Shown: piece after piece, positions 32,365 to 41,343 of the stretch
Position numbering within the stretch: position 1 is the first letter of the stretch
Layout: each line of letters begins with the position of its first letter
Source: Hymenobacter aranciens
GTDB taxonomy: Bacteria; Bacteroidota; Bacteroidia; Cytophagales; Hymenobacteraceae
Direction: 5' to 3'
Assembly: GCF_030580865.1 (NCBI RefSeq)
Contig: NZ_JAUQSY010000005.1
Coordinates: forward strand, 186,001 to 250,000
DNA length: 64,000 bases
Translations under genes and position numbers: made by a program
The notes under the pieces: generated by a model
What the model was told of the DNA's origin: nothing
What the model saw: the letters and a program-made list of their open reading frames with translations, nothing else
Database searches by the model: none

Positions 32365-33843
32365 TTAGCGGCCCCGACGGCCTCCACCGCCACCGCCACC
32401 ACCACCGAAGCTTCCGCCTCCGCTACCCGACGACGGCTGCGAGTAAGAGCGCGAAGGCTGCGACGGCTGGCTGTACGTGGGCTGCTCGTAGCTGCGGGCG
32501 CGGGTTTCCGAGCGCTGCGGCTGCGGGGCCGGCTGGCTTTCGCCGCTGCTACCGAAAAAGCCCCCGCGCCGGGGGCGTGTCGTTTCGCCCTGGGGCATCA
32601 CCTGCGGCTGGGCCTGGGGCTGCGCGGCTGGCTGGTCGGCTAGCTGTGCAGCGCCCTGATTGCCCCAGCCGCTGCGGGTGCGGCCGGTGTTGGCGTCGGC
32701 AGGTTGCGCATTCATGCCATCCACGTAGGTGGGGCGCACATTGGGGACGGTTTCGGGGCGGGTTTCGCCATAAGTGCGCCCACCACCAGTAGTGGCGGGG
32801 CGTATGCCGCCTGTTGTAGCAGGAGTGCCCGTCACCACACCATTATCGCGCGTACCACTAACGGCGCGGCCGGTGCGGCCCGGGTTAACACTCCCCGTAA
32901 GGGAATTATTGTAGGCCCGGCCACCAGTAGGGGTGCTGGGCGCGCTAACCGGTGTGCCTGCCGGACGGCCACCGGTAGCCCCGCGGCCAGTTCTGTCGGG
33001 CTGCCCGGTAGTAGGAGTGGTAGTGCCCCCAGCCATCCGGCGGCCAGTCGTCACGTTGCCGCCCCGACCACCCCGCGGCCCCACAAGCACCGTGCGGCCA
33101 CCGCCGCCGTAGCCACCGCCACCCGTGTAAATCACGTCGCGGTAGCCGCCCCCGTAGTAGCCACCACCGTAGTAGTTAGCGCCATAGTAGCCACCGCCAC
33201 CGTAGTACCCGCCATAGAAGGGACCACCGTAGTAGTACGGATTGTAGCCGCCGTAGCCCCAGGGCGAGCCGTAGCCGCCATAGCCAAATCCGCCGTAGCC
33301 CCAGGGCCGGCCAAAGCCGATGCTGATGCTCACGCCCGAACCATAGCCGTAGTACGGGCTATAGTAGGGATTATAAAACGGGTCGGCCCACACGGTACTG
33401 TAACCGTAGGGCGAGTAGAGGTAGGGCGAGGGAGCAATGACCGTGTAAGGGGCATAAGCTACGGGAGCGTAGTTGGTTACGCCCGGCGTGTAATAGTCGT
33501 AGTTCGGCACACCATTCGGATACACCTTGCTGGTGGAGTAGCCGGCATTGCTGTCGTCGTAATACTGGTCGTTGCCGGCCGACTGGTTGCTGGCGCTGCC
33601 GTTGTAGTCGGGGTTGGTGGCCTCGTCGGCGGCGGCGGGTGCCGGGGTGGCAGGCGCCGAGCTGCCGGAGGAGTAAGGCTGGTTATAGGCTTGTTGGGCG
33701 GGGCGCGCCACGGCGGTCGTGCGGTCCTTGGAGGAGTAATACACCCCGTCGTCTTCCGACGTGGCGATGGCCCCGGTACCGGCGCAGCCGCTCAGTGCGA
33801 GCAGGCCCAGCGCGGGCAGGATGGCGGTGAGGGAATTTTTCAT
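32365..33843 (-). CDS. Gly/Tyr-rich lipoprotein, low complexity
   Basis: This 492-aa protein has a lipoprotein signal (LPALGLLALSGCAG, lipid on C20). Residues about 110-250 are extremely Gly/Tyr/Pro rich (YGYGSGVSISIGFGRPWGYGG, YYGGGYYGGGYRD). The rest is Thr/Gly/Pro/Gln rich, and the C-terminus is a Gly run ending GGGGRRGR. No domain is recognisable. Such tails usually stay unfolded and may bind other envelope molecules. The ATG at 33843 precedes the signal. The 241-bp upstream gap (33844-34084) is A/T rich, with a -7-like TAATTTCG for proS but no gene. Confidence 0.75.
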   Translation of the reverse strand: MKNSLTAILPALGLLALSGCAGTGAIATSEDDGVYYSSKDRTTAVARPAQQAYNQPYSSGSSAPATPAPAAADEATNPDYNGSASNQSAGNDQYYDDSNAGYSTSKVYPNGVPNYDYYTPGVTNYAPVAYAPYTVIAPSPYLYSPYGYSTVWADPFYNPYYSPYYGYGSGVSISIGFGRPWGYGGFGYGGYGSPWGYGGYNPYYYGGPFYGGYYGGGGYYGANYYGGGYYGGGYRDVIYTGGGGYGGGGRTVLVGPRGGRGGNVTTGRRMAGGTTTPTTGQPDRTGRGATGGRPAGTPVSAPSTPTGGRAYNNSLTGSVNPGRTGRAVSGTRDNGVVTGTPATTGGIRPATTGGGRTYGETRPETVPNVRPTYVDGMNAQPADANTGRTRSGWGNQGAAQLADQPAAQPQAQPQVMPQGETTRPRRGGFFGSSGESQPAPQPQRSETRARSYEQPTYSQPSQPSRSYSQPSSGSGGGSFGGGGGGGGGRRGR

Positions 33844-34084
33844 GGCTGAATGACGAGTAGGGGTAGGCTGGCAGGATGTAAAATAACAACCCCAACCGCG
33901 AAAGAATGATTAAATCGGCGTGAAATTCAGCGCGTAATTCAACTTTCTCTTAAAACGGTAAAAAGCGGCTGCGGTTTAATAACGTAATTTCGCCCCGAAA
34001 CGGTGCCCCGTGTTCAGTTCAAGTTCTGTTCAAAAGCCGTACCAGCCGGGCCGACCAATTTCGATTATTTCTAAGATGCCTGTT

Positions 34085-35560
34085 ATGAGCAAAAAGTTGC
34101 CTACCCGCCAGGAAGATTATTCGCTCTGGTACAATGAATTGGTGAAGCGCGCCGGATTGGCCGAAAATTCGGCCGTGCGCGGCTGCATGGTCATCAAGCC
34201 CTACGGCTACGCCATTTGGGAGAAAATGCAGCGCACCCTGGACGACATGTTCAAGCGCACCGGCCACGAAAACGCCTACTTTCCGCTGTTCGTACCCAAA
34301 AGTTTGTTCGAAGCCGAGGAAAAGAACGCCGAGGGCTTTGCCAAAGAGTGCGCCGTGGTAACCCACTACCGCCTGCAGAACGACCCCGACCGGCCGGGCA
34401 AGCTGCGCGTCGACCCACAAGCCAAACTGGAAGAGGAATTGATTGTACGCCCCACTTCCGAAGCCATCATCTGGAGCACCTACAAGAACTGGGTGCAGAG
34501 CTACCGCGACCTGCCGCTGCTCATCAACCAGTGGGCCAACGTGGTGCGCTGGGAAATGCGTACCCGCCTGTTTCTGCGCACGGCCGAGTTTCTGTGGCAG
34601 GAGGGCCACACCGCCCATGCTACCGCCGCCGAAGCCGTGGCCGAAACCCGGCAGATGCTCGACGTGTACGCCGAGTTTGCCGAGGAGCACCTAGCCCTGC
34701 CGGTGGTGAAGGGCGTGAAAACTGCCAACGAGCGTTTTGCCGGCGCCGAGGATACCTATTGCATCGAAGCGTTGATGCAGGATGGCAAGGCGTTACAGGC
34801 CGGCACCAGCCACTTCCTAGGGCAGAACTTCGCCAAGGCATTCGATGTGACGTTTGCCAACAAGGAAGGCGGCCTGGAGCACGTATGGGGCACGAGCTGG
34901 GGCGTGAGCACCCGCCTGATGGGGGCGCTGGTGATGGCGCACTCCGACGACGAAGGCCTGGTGCTGCCGCCCAAGCTGGCGCCTATTCAGGTAGTTATCG
35001 TGCCCATCTACAAAACCGGCGAGCTCGACGCCCTGCTGGAGCGCATCAAGCCCATTCAGATGGGCCTCATTCAGCGCGGCATTTCGGTGAAGGTGGACAG
35101 CCGCGACACCGAGCGGCCGGGCTTCAAGTTTGCCGAGTGGGAAATGAAGGGTGTGCCCGTGCGCCTAGCCATCGGCGCCCGCGACCTCGACAATGGCACC
35201 GTGGAAGTGGCCCGCCGCGATACCAAGGAGAAAATGAGCTTGCCCCTGGCCGACATCGTCGCCAGCGTCGACCAACTGCTGACCGACATTCAGGCTAACA
35301 TCTACGAGCGCGCCAAGGCCTTCCGTGCCGAGCGCACCACCCGTGTGGATAGCTACGAGGAGTTCAAGCAAGTGCTCGACGGTAAGGCTGGCTTCGTGCT
35401 GGCGCACTACGACGGTACGTCCGAAACGGAGGAGCGCATCAAGGAAGAAACCAAGGCTACGGTGCGCTGCCTGGCGCTGAATGAGCCCGACGAAGAAGGT
35501 ATCTGCATGGTGACGGGTAAGCCCAGTCCGCGCCGCGCTTACTTTGCCCGCGCTTACTAA
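34085..35560 (+). CDS. proS: prolyl-tRNA synthetase, archaeal/eukaryotic type
   Basis: This 491-aa class II synthetase has [14 protein letters not shown] (motif 1), [21 protein letters not shown] (motif 2) and the [16 protein letters not shown] block (motif 3). It lacks the INS editing domain, as expected of the shorter ProS type. It charges tRNA-Pro with proline. The ATG at 34085 ([17 protein letters not shown]) matches the usual family start; ATG 34076 is an alternative three codons upstream. The C-terminal zinc-type domain ends with [10 protein letters not shown]. It is followed by a terminator at 35598. Confidence 0.95.
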   Translation: MSKKLPTRQEDYSLWYNELVKRAGLAENSAVRGCMVIKPYGYAIWEKMQRTLDDMFKRTGHENAYFPLFVPKSLFEAEEKNAEGFAKECAVVTHYRLQNDPDRPGKLRVDPQAKLEEELIVRPTSEAIIWSTYKNWVQSYRDLPLLINQWANVVRWEMRTRLFLRTAEFLWQEGHTAHATAAEAVAETRQMLDVYAEFAEEHLALPVVKGVKTANERFAGAEDTYCIEALMQDGKALQAGTSHFLGQNFAKAFDVTFANKEGGLEHVWGTSWGVSTRLMGALVMAHSDDEGLVLPPKLAPIQVVIVPIYKTGELDALLERIKPIQMGLIQRGISVKVDSRDTERPGFKFAEWEMKGVPVRLAIGARDLDNGTVEVARRDTKEKMSLPLADIVASVDQLLTDIQANIYERAKAFRAERTTRVDSYEEFKQVLDGKAGFVLAHYDGTSETEERIKEETKATVRCLALNEPDEEGICMVTGKPSPRRAYFARAY

Positions 35561-35597
35561 AAGCCGGCTACCCGAAGCAGAAAATTAATTAGGCTTA

Positions 35598-35644
35598 CGC
35601 CCCGCTCCCGGCTACTTTTGTATGGCCGGGGCGGGGCGTTTTTT
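35598..35644 (+). terminator. proS terminator with a promoter box in its loop
   Basis: CGCCCCGCTCCCGGC (35598-35612) pairs, with one bulge, with GCCGGGGCGGGGCG (35625-35638), followed by TTTTTT. The 12-nt loop is TACTTTTGTATG, which contains the -7 consensus TACTTTTG at 35613-35620. The next gene starts at 35670. Confidence 0.75.
35613..35620 (+). promoter_or_regulatory. -7 box for the small exported protein
   Basis: TACTTTTG matches the TAnnTTTG consensus, 49 nt before the ATG at 35670, and lies in the loop of the terminator hairpin. A -33 TTG at the expected position was not found. Confidence 0.5.
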
Positions 35645-35669
35645 AAATCCTTTCTCTTTCTACCTGAAA

Positions 35670-36095
35670 ATGATACGAATCCTATTGACTTTGGCGCTGG
35701 GTCTCAGCTTGTCAGCTGCTTATGCCCAAACGGGCACTACCATGGTGGTGCCGCGCACGGCTATTGGTCAATTGGAAGACCTGATGGAGGTCACCAAGAA
35801 GGCTGCAGCCAAGCCCAAGAGCAATAGTAAATTGCCTGCCGAAGCAAACCCCGAGCTCAATCGGTATCTGGTAATTGCGGCCGACGATTTTGTGCGGGTG
35901 ACCCGCGAAACGCCCACCCGCGAAGCCTACCTGGCTGCCATCGACAAAGGCCTGGGACGGCTGACTACGCTGGCAACCAGCAAGGAACTGCGCCAACAAG
36001 TGGCTGATTATTACCTCGACCTGATTGAAATCGTGGGCCTGGATAGCTCGGACGGCAAGCTCGATACCTTCGTGGCGCAGGCCGGCATCAAATAG
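35670..36095 (+). CDS. small exported protein, unknown function
   Basis: This 141-aa protein has a signal peptide (IRILLTLALGLSLSAAYA, cut before QTG). The mature protein is helical and charged (QLEDLMEVTKKAAAKPKSN, TLATSKELRQQVADYYLDLIEIVG). No family was recognised. The longer frame from 35622 would start with an atypical leader, so 35670 is preferred. Its stop is 4 bp from the stop of the convergent DinB gene. Confidence 0.7.
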   Translation: MIRILLTLALGLSLSAAYAQTGTTMVVPRTAIGQLEDLMEVTKKAAAKPKSNSKLPAEANPELNRYLVIAADDFVRVTRETPTREAYLAAIDKGLGRLTTLATSKELRQQVADYYLDLIEIVGLDSSDGKLDTFVAQAGIK

Positions 36096-36099
36096 GAGT

Positions 36100-36660
36100 T
36101 CAGCAGGCCAGCGACACCTGCAGACCGGCTTTCACTCGCAACGCCTGCTGCAGGTGCCGCTGCTGATGCACCACTACAAACTCCAGCGCCTCGCCCAAAC
36201 GCAGCTTCAGCAGCCGGAAAAATTCGACGGGCACGGCCTTGCGGTTGAGGTCGGCGGCGTGGGCGCGGGCCAGCAGGTCCAGCAGCGCGGTTTGGTGGGC
36301 CAGAAACTCGTTGAGCACCTCACGGCCCAGGCGGCTGCCACTGGGGTTCATATGCTTGAGGGTAGTGTGCTTTTTGCGGTTGTCGGGGCGCATCATATTC
36401 ACCGATTTGCGGCCCAGCCAGCTGTAGCCGACGGGCTGGTCGGCAATGCTGCTGGCCTGCGTCAATGCTTTCGATAGCTGTGGGTTGTAGTAGCGGCTGT
36501 AGCGGTTGAGGTGCTCCAGGCATTCGAGAATGCTCCAGCTGCCGGGGGCCGGCTGGTGGTTGAGCAGGGCGAGGTCGAGCGGCTCAAATTCGGCTTGCGC
36601 GGTAGCACGGAGCTGCTGGGTGGCGGTTTGCAGGGCGATGAGAAAAGCGGTATGGTTCAT
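36100..36660 (-). CDS. DinB-family four-helix protein
   Basis: The ATG at 36660 gives a 186-aa protein with the DinB_2 pattern: PAPGSWSILECLEHLNRYSRYY, and a late FFRLLKLRLGEALEFVVVHQQRHLQQA. DinB proteins are metal-binding four-helix bundles; many are thiol-S-transferases or stress-induced proteins of unknown substrate. The conserved helix histidines (H69-like EHLNR and the HQQRHLQQ) are visible. The ORF extends to 36717 but 36660 is the first good start. The Crp-like regulator lies 64 bp upstream on the same strand. Confidence 0.85.
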   Translation of the reverse strand: MNHTAFLIALQTATQQLRATAQAEFEPLDLALLNHQPAPGSWSILECLEHLNRYSRYYNPQLSKALTQASSIADQPVGYSWLGRKSVNMMRPDNRKKHTTLKHMNPSGSRLGREVLNEFLAHQTALLDLLARAHAADLNRKAVPVEFFRLLKLRLGEALEFVVVHQQRHLQQALRVKAGLQVSLAC

Positions 36661-36724
36661 GGTGTTGTTTTTTTTGACAAAGGTCCGGCGGGCGTTTGGC
36701 CAAAACCTTGACGCCAATCAATAT

Positions 36725-37315
36725 TTACCGCAGTCGGCTCAGCGTCTCTGGCGTCATGCGCAGGTAAGACGCCAGGTACTTTTTGGGCACGTGCTGGAAG
36801 ATGCCGGGGTTGCGCGCCCGCAGCCGCGCCAGCCGGTGCGCGGGCTCGGGCAGCAACAAATCAATCTCGTGCTCCATTCGTCCTACCAGGGCTTTTTCCA
36901 ACTCGAAGCGCCAGAAGCGGGCCAGCGCCGGGCTGTGCTCCAGCAAGTCCTGAAACTCGCGCCGGCTGATGGCAATCAGTCCGCTCTGCCGCAGCGCCTG
37001 AATGGCGTACTCCGACGGCTGCCCGGCCACGAACGAGGGAAACGAGCAAATGAGCGTATTGCCGTGCCCGAAGCCCACGCAGATTTCTTCGTCGCCGCTG
37101 GGGTAGAAAATGCGCAGCAGTCCGTGGTGAATGAAGTACAGGTACTGCTCGGTCTGCCCCGGCTGCACCAGAAAATCACCGCGCTTCAAGGCCACGGTTT
37201 TTGTCCAACAGGCCACGAAATCTTCGATTTCGGTGGCGGGTAGGTAGGGCACCCGGCTTAGCAAAGCGGTGAGCAGAGTACGGGCCGGGGTGGCAAAATC
37301 GGCAGCAGCAGGCAT
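36725..37315 (-). CDS. Crp/Fnr-family transcription regulator
   Basis: This 196-aa protein has an N-terminal cyclic-nucleotide-binding jelly roll (VALKRGDFLVQPGQTEQYLYFIHHGLLRIFY) and a C-terminal helix-turn-helix (VPKKYLASYLRMTPETLSRLR). The binding pocket lacks the usual RE pair for cAMP, so the ligand is unknown. It shares strand and closeness with the DinB gene and may control it. The HTH reaches the C-terminus, so the protein is complete. It is divergent from nfeD across 129 bp. Confidence 0.9.
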   Translation of the reverse strand: MPAAADFATPARTLLTALLSRVPYLPATEIEDFVACWTKTVALKRGDFLVQPGQTEQYLYFIHHGLLRIFYPSGDEEICVGFGHGNTLICSFPSFVAGQPSEYAIQALRQSGLIAISRREFQDLLEHSPALARFWRFELEKALVGRMEHEIDLLLPEPAHRLARLRARNPGIFQHVPKKYLASYLRMTPETLSRLR

Positions 37316-37444
37316 GACGAAACAACTGATTTAAGATGCGTAAATTAGGGCAAACGACCCGCACCCACGCTGGCCCCGGCCGCCGTGGCACCGCAAATGT
37401 GCCGCCCGCCGCGTACCTTTTCCACCTCAAATTTTCTTTGTGCT

Positions 37445-37912
37445 ATGACCTGGCTTACCATTGTCTTGCTGTTGCTCTTCGGGCTGCTGTTTCTGGCGGC
37501 CGAAGTGGTGTTCATTCCCGGTACTACCATCGTCGGGCTCATCGGTTTTGCCCTGCTGGTGGCGGGCGTGTGGCTCGGCTACCGCGACCTGGGTACGCCC
37601 ATCGGGCACTACGCCCTGCTGAGTACAGCAGCCCTGGCGGGGCTGATTTTGTACATCGGCCTGCGACCTAAAAACCTGGCGAAAGTAGCACTCAACGAGG
37701 TGAATAATGCTTCCGTACACGACGTGCGCCGTCCCGACGTGCTGCCCGGCAGCGTGGGCCGCACCCTTTCGGCCTTGCGCCCGGCCGGTACCGTGCTGTT
37801 CGATGAGGAGCAGCGCCGCGAGGTCGTCACCCGGGGCGAGTTTGTGGCGGCGGGCACGGCCGTGCGGGTGCTCGGCATCGAGCAAAACCGCATTGTGGTG
37901 GAAGTTGCCTAA
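37445..37912 (+). CDS. NfeD-like membrane protein
   Basis: This 155-aa protein has two or three membrane segments (WLTIVLLLLFGLLFLAAEVVFIPG, TIVGLIGFALLVAGVWLGY, LLSTAALAGLILYIGL) and a C-terminal OB-fold (VGRTLSALRPAGTVLFDEEQRREVVTRGEFVAAGTAVRVLG). This is the short NfeD layout without protease domain. It precedes floA by 77 bp; NfeD and flotillin genes usually act together in membrane organisation. The ATG at 37445 is chosen over 37385, which would add a non-hydrophobic leader. A -7-like TTTCTTTG ends 4 nt upstream. Confidence 0.9.
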   Translation: MTWLTIVLLLLFGLLFLAAEVVFIPGTTIVGLIGFALLVAGVWLGYRDLGTPIGHYALLSTAALAGLILYIGLRPKNLAKVALNEVNNASVHDVRRPDVLPGSVGRTLSALRPAGTVLFDEEQRREVVTRGEFVAAGTAVRVLGIEQNRIVVEVA

Positions 37913-37989
37913 GTAGAAAAAGCGCCAGCATGACGTTCTGAGTGGTGTCTTTCATCGCCGACTAACAATATCCCCACTACCTTGCGCCC

Positions 37990-38994
37990 ATGAATTCGCT
38001 CCTCTTTCCCATCATCGTCGGCGCCGTGGTGCTGCTGGTGTTTCTGTACTTTTTCCCCATCAGCTTGTGGATAACGGCTATTTTCTCCGGGGTGAAGGTC
38101 AGTTTGTTTCAGCTGGCGTTTATGCGGGTGCGCAAGGTGCCGCCCTCCCTCATCGTCAACTCGCTGATAACCTCCACCAAAGCGGGCCTGAACCTGACGG
38201 CCAACGAACTGGAAACCCACTACCTGGCGGGTGGCAACGTGCCCACCGTTATCAAGGCGCTGATTTCGGCCGACAAGGCCAATATTCCGCTCGACTTCCG
38301 GCAGGCGACGGCAATAGATTTGGCCGGGCGTAATGTGTTCGAAGCTGTCACGACCAGTGTTAACCCGAAGGTAATCACCACGCCCAACGTGGCCGCCGTG
38401 GCGCAGGATGGCATTCAGCTCATCGTTATTGCCCGCGTCACGGTGCGGGCCAACATCACCCAGCTCGTGGGCGGCGCGGGCGAAGAAACCATTCTGGCCC
38501 GGGTGGGCGAAGGCATCGTGACGAGCATCGGCTCGTCGCTGTCGCACAAGGAGGTGCTCGAAAACCCCGACAAGATTTCCAAGCTCGTGCTGCACAAGGG
38601 GCTGGACGCCGGCACAGCCTTCGAAATCCTGTCTATCGACATCGCCGACATTGACATCGGCGAAAACATCGGCGCCAAGCTGCAGACCGACCAGGCCAGC
38701 GCCGACCTGCGCGTGGCCGAGGCCCGCGCCGAAGAGCGCCGCGCCATGGCCGTGGCCATGGAGCAGGAATACCGCGCTAAAACCCAGGAAGCCAAAGCCC
38801 GCGTAGTCGAAGCAGAAGCCGAAATCCCCCGCGCCATTGCTGAGGCTTTCCGCAACGGCAACCTCGGGGTGATGGATTACTACAAGATGCGCAACGTGCA
38901 GGCCGATACCGAAATGCGCGACTCCATTGCCAACCCCGGCGGCAACGGGCCGGGCAGCACCAAGCCCGGCCGTGAGGAAGGACGGCAGTCGTAG
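37990..38994 (+). CDS. floA: flotillin-like protein FloA
   Basis: This 334-aa protein has an N-terminal membrane hairpin ([32 protein letters not shown]) and then an SPFH domain and coiled coil with many Ala/Glu heptads ([54 protein letters not shown]). It follows nfeD, as in FloA operons, and likely scaffolds membrane microdomains. The C-terminus is Gly/Pro rich and variable. TACCTTG ends 5 nt upstream of the ATG at 37990. Confidence 0.93.
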   Translation: MNSLLFPIIVGAVVLLVFLYFFPISLWITAIFSGVKVSLFQLAFMRVRKVPPSLIVNSLITSTKAGLNLTANELETHYLAGGNVPTVIKALISADKANIPLDFRQATAIDLAGRNVFEAVTTSVNPKVITTPNVAAVAQDGIQLIVIARVTVRANITQLVGGAGEETILARVGEGIVTSIGSSLSHKEVLENPDKISKLVLHKGLDAGTAFEILSIDIADIDIGENIGAKLQTDQASADLRVAEARAEERRAMAVAMEQEYRAKTQEAKARVVEAEAEIPRAIAEAFRNGNLGVMDYYKMRNVQADTEMRDSIANPGGNGPGSTKPGREEGRQS

Positions 38995-38995
38995 G

Positions 38996-39084
38996 ATAAG
39001 TTAAAAGTTGAGAGTTAAAAGTGAAAACCCTGATGCTTGCTTAGCGTCAGGGTTTTCACTTTTAACTCTCAACTTTTAACTTAT
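38996..39084. repeat. long perfect inverted repeat, AT-rich family 3
   Basis: Arms 38996-39033 and 39047-39084 are perfectly complementary over 38 nt (core GTTAAAAGTTGAGAGTTAAAAG) with a 13-nt loop. The right arm includes the stop codon of the OmpA gene. It also acts as a bidirectional terminator between floA and the OmpA gene. A related arm occurs at 48400. Confidence 0.93.
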
Positions 39085-41159
39085 TTCTTGGTAATCGTGA
39101 ATTCCACGCGGCGGTTGAGCGCCCGGGTATCTTCTTTGTCGTTGCTGGCCACGGGTTTGGTATCGCCAAAGCCCTCGGTGGTGATGCGGGCGCTGCTGAT
39201 GCCGTGGCTGCTGAGGTACTTCTTCACCTCGTTCACGCGGTCGAGGCTGAGCTTGAGGTTCAGGGTGGGGTCGCCCTGGTTGTCGGTGTGGCCCGAGAGC
39301 TTGATTTCCACCGTCGGGTATTCTTTCAGAATGCGGATGAGGCGGGCCAGCTCGGGGTAGGAATTGGTGCGCAGGTAGTATTTGCTTTGCTGGAAGAAAA
39401 TGTTATTCAGCTTGATAGTCTGGCCGACGGCGAAGGGTACCAGAAACAAATCCTGGGTTTGCTCGGTGTATTTGTCGCGGGCCGTCACGTCGAGGTTGGC
39501 GTTTTCAGCGATGTAGTTTTTGGCCTCGGCGCGGTAGCCGTACTGCACCCCGCTGGGCAGTACGATAGTATAGGAGCCGTCGGTCGGGTCGGTTTCCGTC
39601 ACGCCGATTTCCTCGCCCGTCAGCAGGTTTTCGTAGTGAATAATGGCCTTGATGGGCTTTTTGGTCACGGCATCGAGCACCTGGCCGCGCACTAGCGTTA
39701 CCACTTCGGGCTTGAAGGCCGGCGAGAGGGCAATGCGGAAAATGTCCTTCGAATTGTCGGTGCCATTGCGCGACGATACCAAATAGGCGTCGTCGCCGGC
39801 GGCCGAGAGGGTGAAGTAGGCGTCGAAGTCGGGCGAATTCACCACCGAGCCCAGGTTGCGGGGTGGGCTCCAGTTGGTCCAGGTATCGTCGAGGCGCTTG
39901 GAGTAGAAGATGTCGGATTTGCCGTAGCCGCCGCGTCCTTCGGTGGCGAAGTACAGCGTCTTCTCATCGGCCGCCAGAAAGGGGGCGAAGTCGGCCTTTT
40001 TGGTGTTTACGTTGGGGCCCAGATTTTTGGGGCGCGTCCAGCTCACGGTGCTGCCGGGCTGCAGAAAGCTCACGTACAAATCCTGCCCGCCCTGGCCGTC
40101 GGTGCGCTCCACGGCCATCAGCAGGGCCTTGCCCGAGGTAGCCAGGAAGCAGTCGATGTGGTCGGGGTCGTTATTGTAGAAGTCGTCGATTTCCAGCTTC
40201 ACCGGCACCGACCAGCCGCTTTTCTGCTTCTTGCTCAGGCTGAAGCCTTTTGGTTCTATCGCGCCGCCGGGCAGGTACACGCCCGTCAGGATAGCCGAGC
40301 CGCCGCTGGCCGTCACCGAGGCCAGGCCGTTGGGGTCGTCGGGGGTATTGATGGGAGCGTTGATATTTTTGGCCGGGCCCCAGGTTTTGGCCTTCGAGTT
40401 TTGCAGGGTCGAGTACCACACGTCCTGCGGGTCGCGGGCGCCGCCCACGTTGCCGGGGTGGTCCTGCCGGGCAAAGAACAGTGTGCGGCCATCGGGCGAG
40501 ATAACCGGGTGCGTATCCACGTAGCGCGAGTTCACGTTGGGCCCCAGGTTCACCAGCGCCGAGTCGAACTTCACGGCCGCCGCATCGTCGCCTTTGGGGC
40601 CGGTAAAGTCTTTCGACACCACCACCGCCTGCACGTTGGAAATAGCAATGGCATCAATCTGGTTGATGCCTTCTACCTTAGCCGTATTCATCGTCACTAT
40701 CGCACCGATGGCGCGGTAGGTAGTGGCGTCAAACTTCACTTCCAGTGTGCGGTAGGTTTCGGGCAGCGGGCCGGGATTATCGTTTTTATACACCTCGTGC
40801 TTGCCGCCGCGGGTATCCACCAGCTCGATTTTGGTGATGGCGCCAGGGTTAAAGTTCTCCACCACCGTCACCTGCTGGGCCTGCAGCGAGCGGGCAAAGC
40901 GCACCTCGATGAATTCGTTGGGGCCTTCCTTCTTGGGAATCCAGGCGTCGTTGCTGATTTGGCCCAGTGGCAGGGCGTTGGGCTTGCCCAGCACCTGGTC
41001 GGGCGAAAAGGCTTCTTTGCCCGCCGCTTTCTGCGACGAAACGGCGGTGACTTTGGCGGCCCAGTACACATTCTGGGCCCGGGCCGACGAAGCCAGGCCG
41101 AGCGTCAGCGCCAGTAGCGCCCCGGCGGGTAGAAAACGGGAAAGCAGAGAATTTTGCAT
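39081..41159 (-). CDS. OmpA-family protein with PD40-like beta-propeller
   Basis: This 692-aa protein has a signal peptide (ALLALTLGLASSARAQ), a discoidin-like segment (residues about 30-175, WAAKVTAVSSQKAAGKEAF), a propeller of PD40-type repeats (THPVISPDGRTLFFARQD, AYFTLSAAGDDAYLVSS) and a carboxypeptidase-regulatory-like stretch. The C-terminal OmpA domain has GHTDNQGDPTLNLKLSLDRVNEVKKYL and should bind peptidoglycan. This layout is common in Bacteroidetes envelope proteins. A -7 box lies about 47 nt upstream of the ATG at 41159. Confidence 0.9.
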   Translation of the reverse strand: MQNSLLSRFLPAGALLALTLGLASSARAQNVYWAAKVTAVSSQKAAGKEAFSPDQVLGKPNALPLGQISNDAWIPKKEGPNEFIEVRFARSLQAQQVTVVENFNPGAITKIELVDTRGGKHEVYKNDNPGPLPETYRTLEVKFDATTYRAIGAIVTMNTAKVEGINQIDAIAISNVQAVVVSKDFTGPKGDDAAAVKFDSALVNLGPNVNSRYVDTHPVISPDGRTLFFARQDHPGNVGGARDPQDVWYSTLQNSKAKTWGPAKNINAPINTPDDPNGLASVTASGGSAILTGVYLPGGAIEPKGFSLSKKQKSGWSVPVKLEIDDFYNNDPDHIDCFLATSGKALLMAVERTDGQGGQDLYVSFLQPGSTVSWTRPKNLGPNVNTKKADFAPFLAADEKTLYFATEGRGGYGKSDIFYSKRLDDTWTNWSPPRNLGSVVNSPDFDAYFTLSAAGDDAYLVSSRNGTDNSKDIFRIALSPAFKPEVVTLVRGQVLDAVTKKPIKAIIHYENLLTGEEIGVTETDPTDGSYTIVLPSGVQYGYRAEAKNYIAENANLDVTARDKYTEQTQDLFLVPFAVGQTIKLNNIFFQQSKYYLRTNSYPELARLIRILKEYPTVEIKLSGHTDNQGDPTLNLKLSLDRVNEVKKYLSSHGISSARITTEGFGDTKPVASNDKEDTRALNRRVEFTITKK

Positions 41160-41205
41160 AGTAAAGAGCAGAAAGGGGGCGCCCTATGGTCGGGCTTCGC
41201 CTGGG

Positions 41206-41213
41206 CAAAAGTA
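41206..41213 (-). promoter_or_regulatory. -7 box of the OmpA gene
   Basis: Read on the minus strand it is TACTTTTG, a full match to TAnnTTTG, leaving a 5' leader of about 40 nt before 41159. The -33 box was not found at normal distance. Confidence 0.6.
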
Positions 41214-41343
41214 GCTGAAAGCCCGCCCGCCGGACTTTCCAACGGCTAACCTAACGAAAAACTATTTCTTGTACTACCCCGCCCGCTGTATTACCTTCCC
41301 GGTCCGGCTCCGCGAACCCATCAATCAGGAGCCATTGGCCGTC

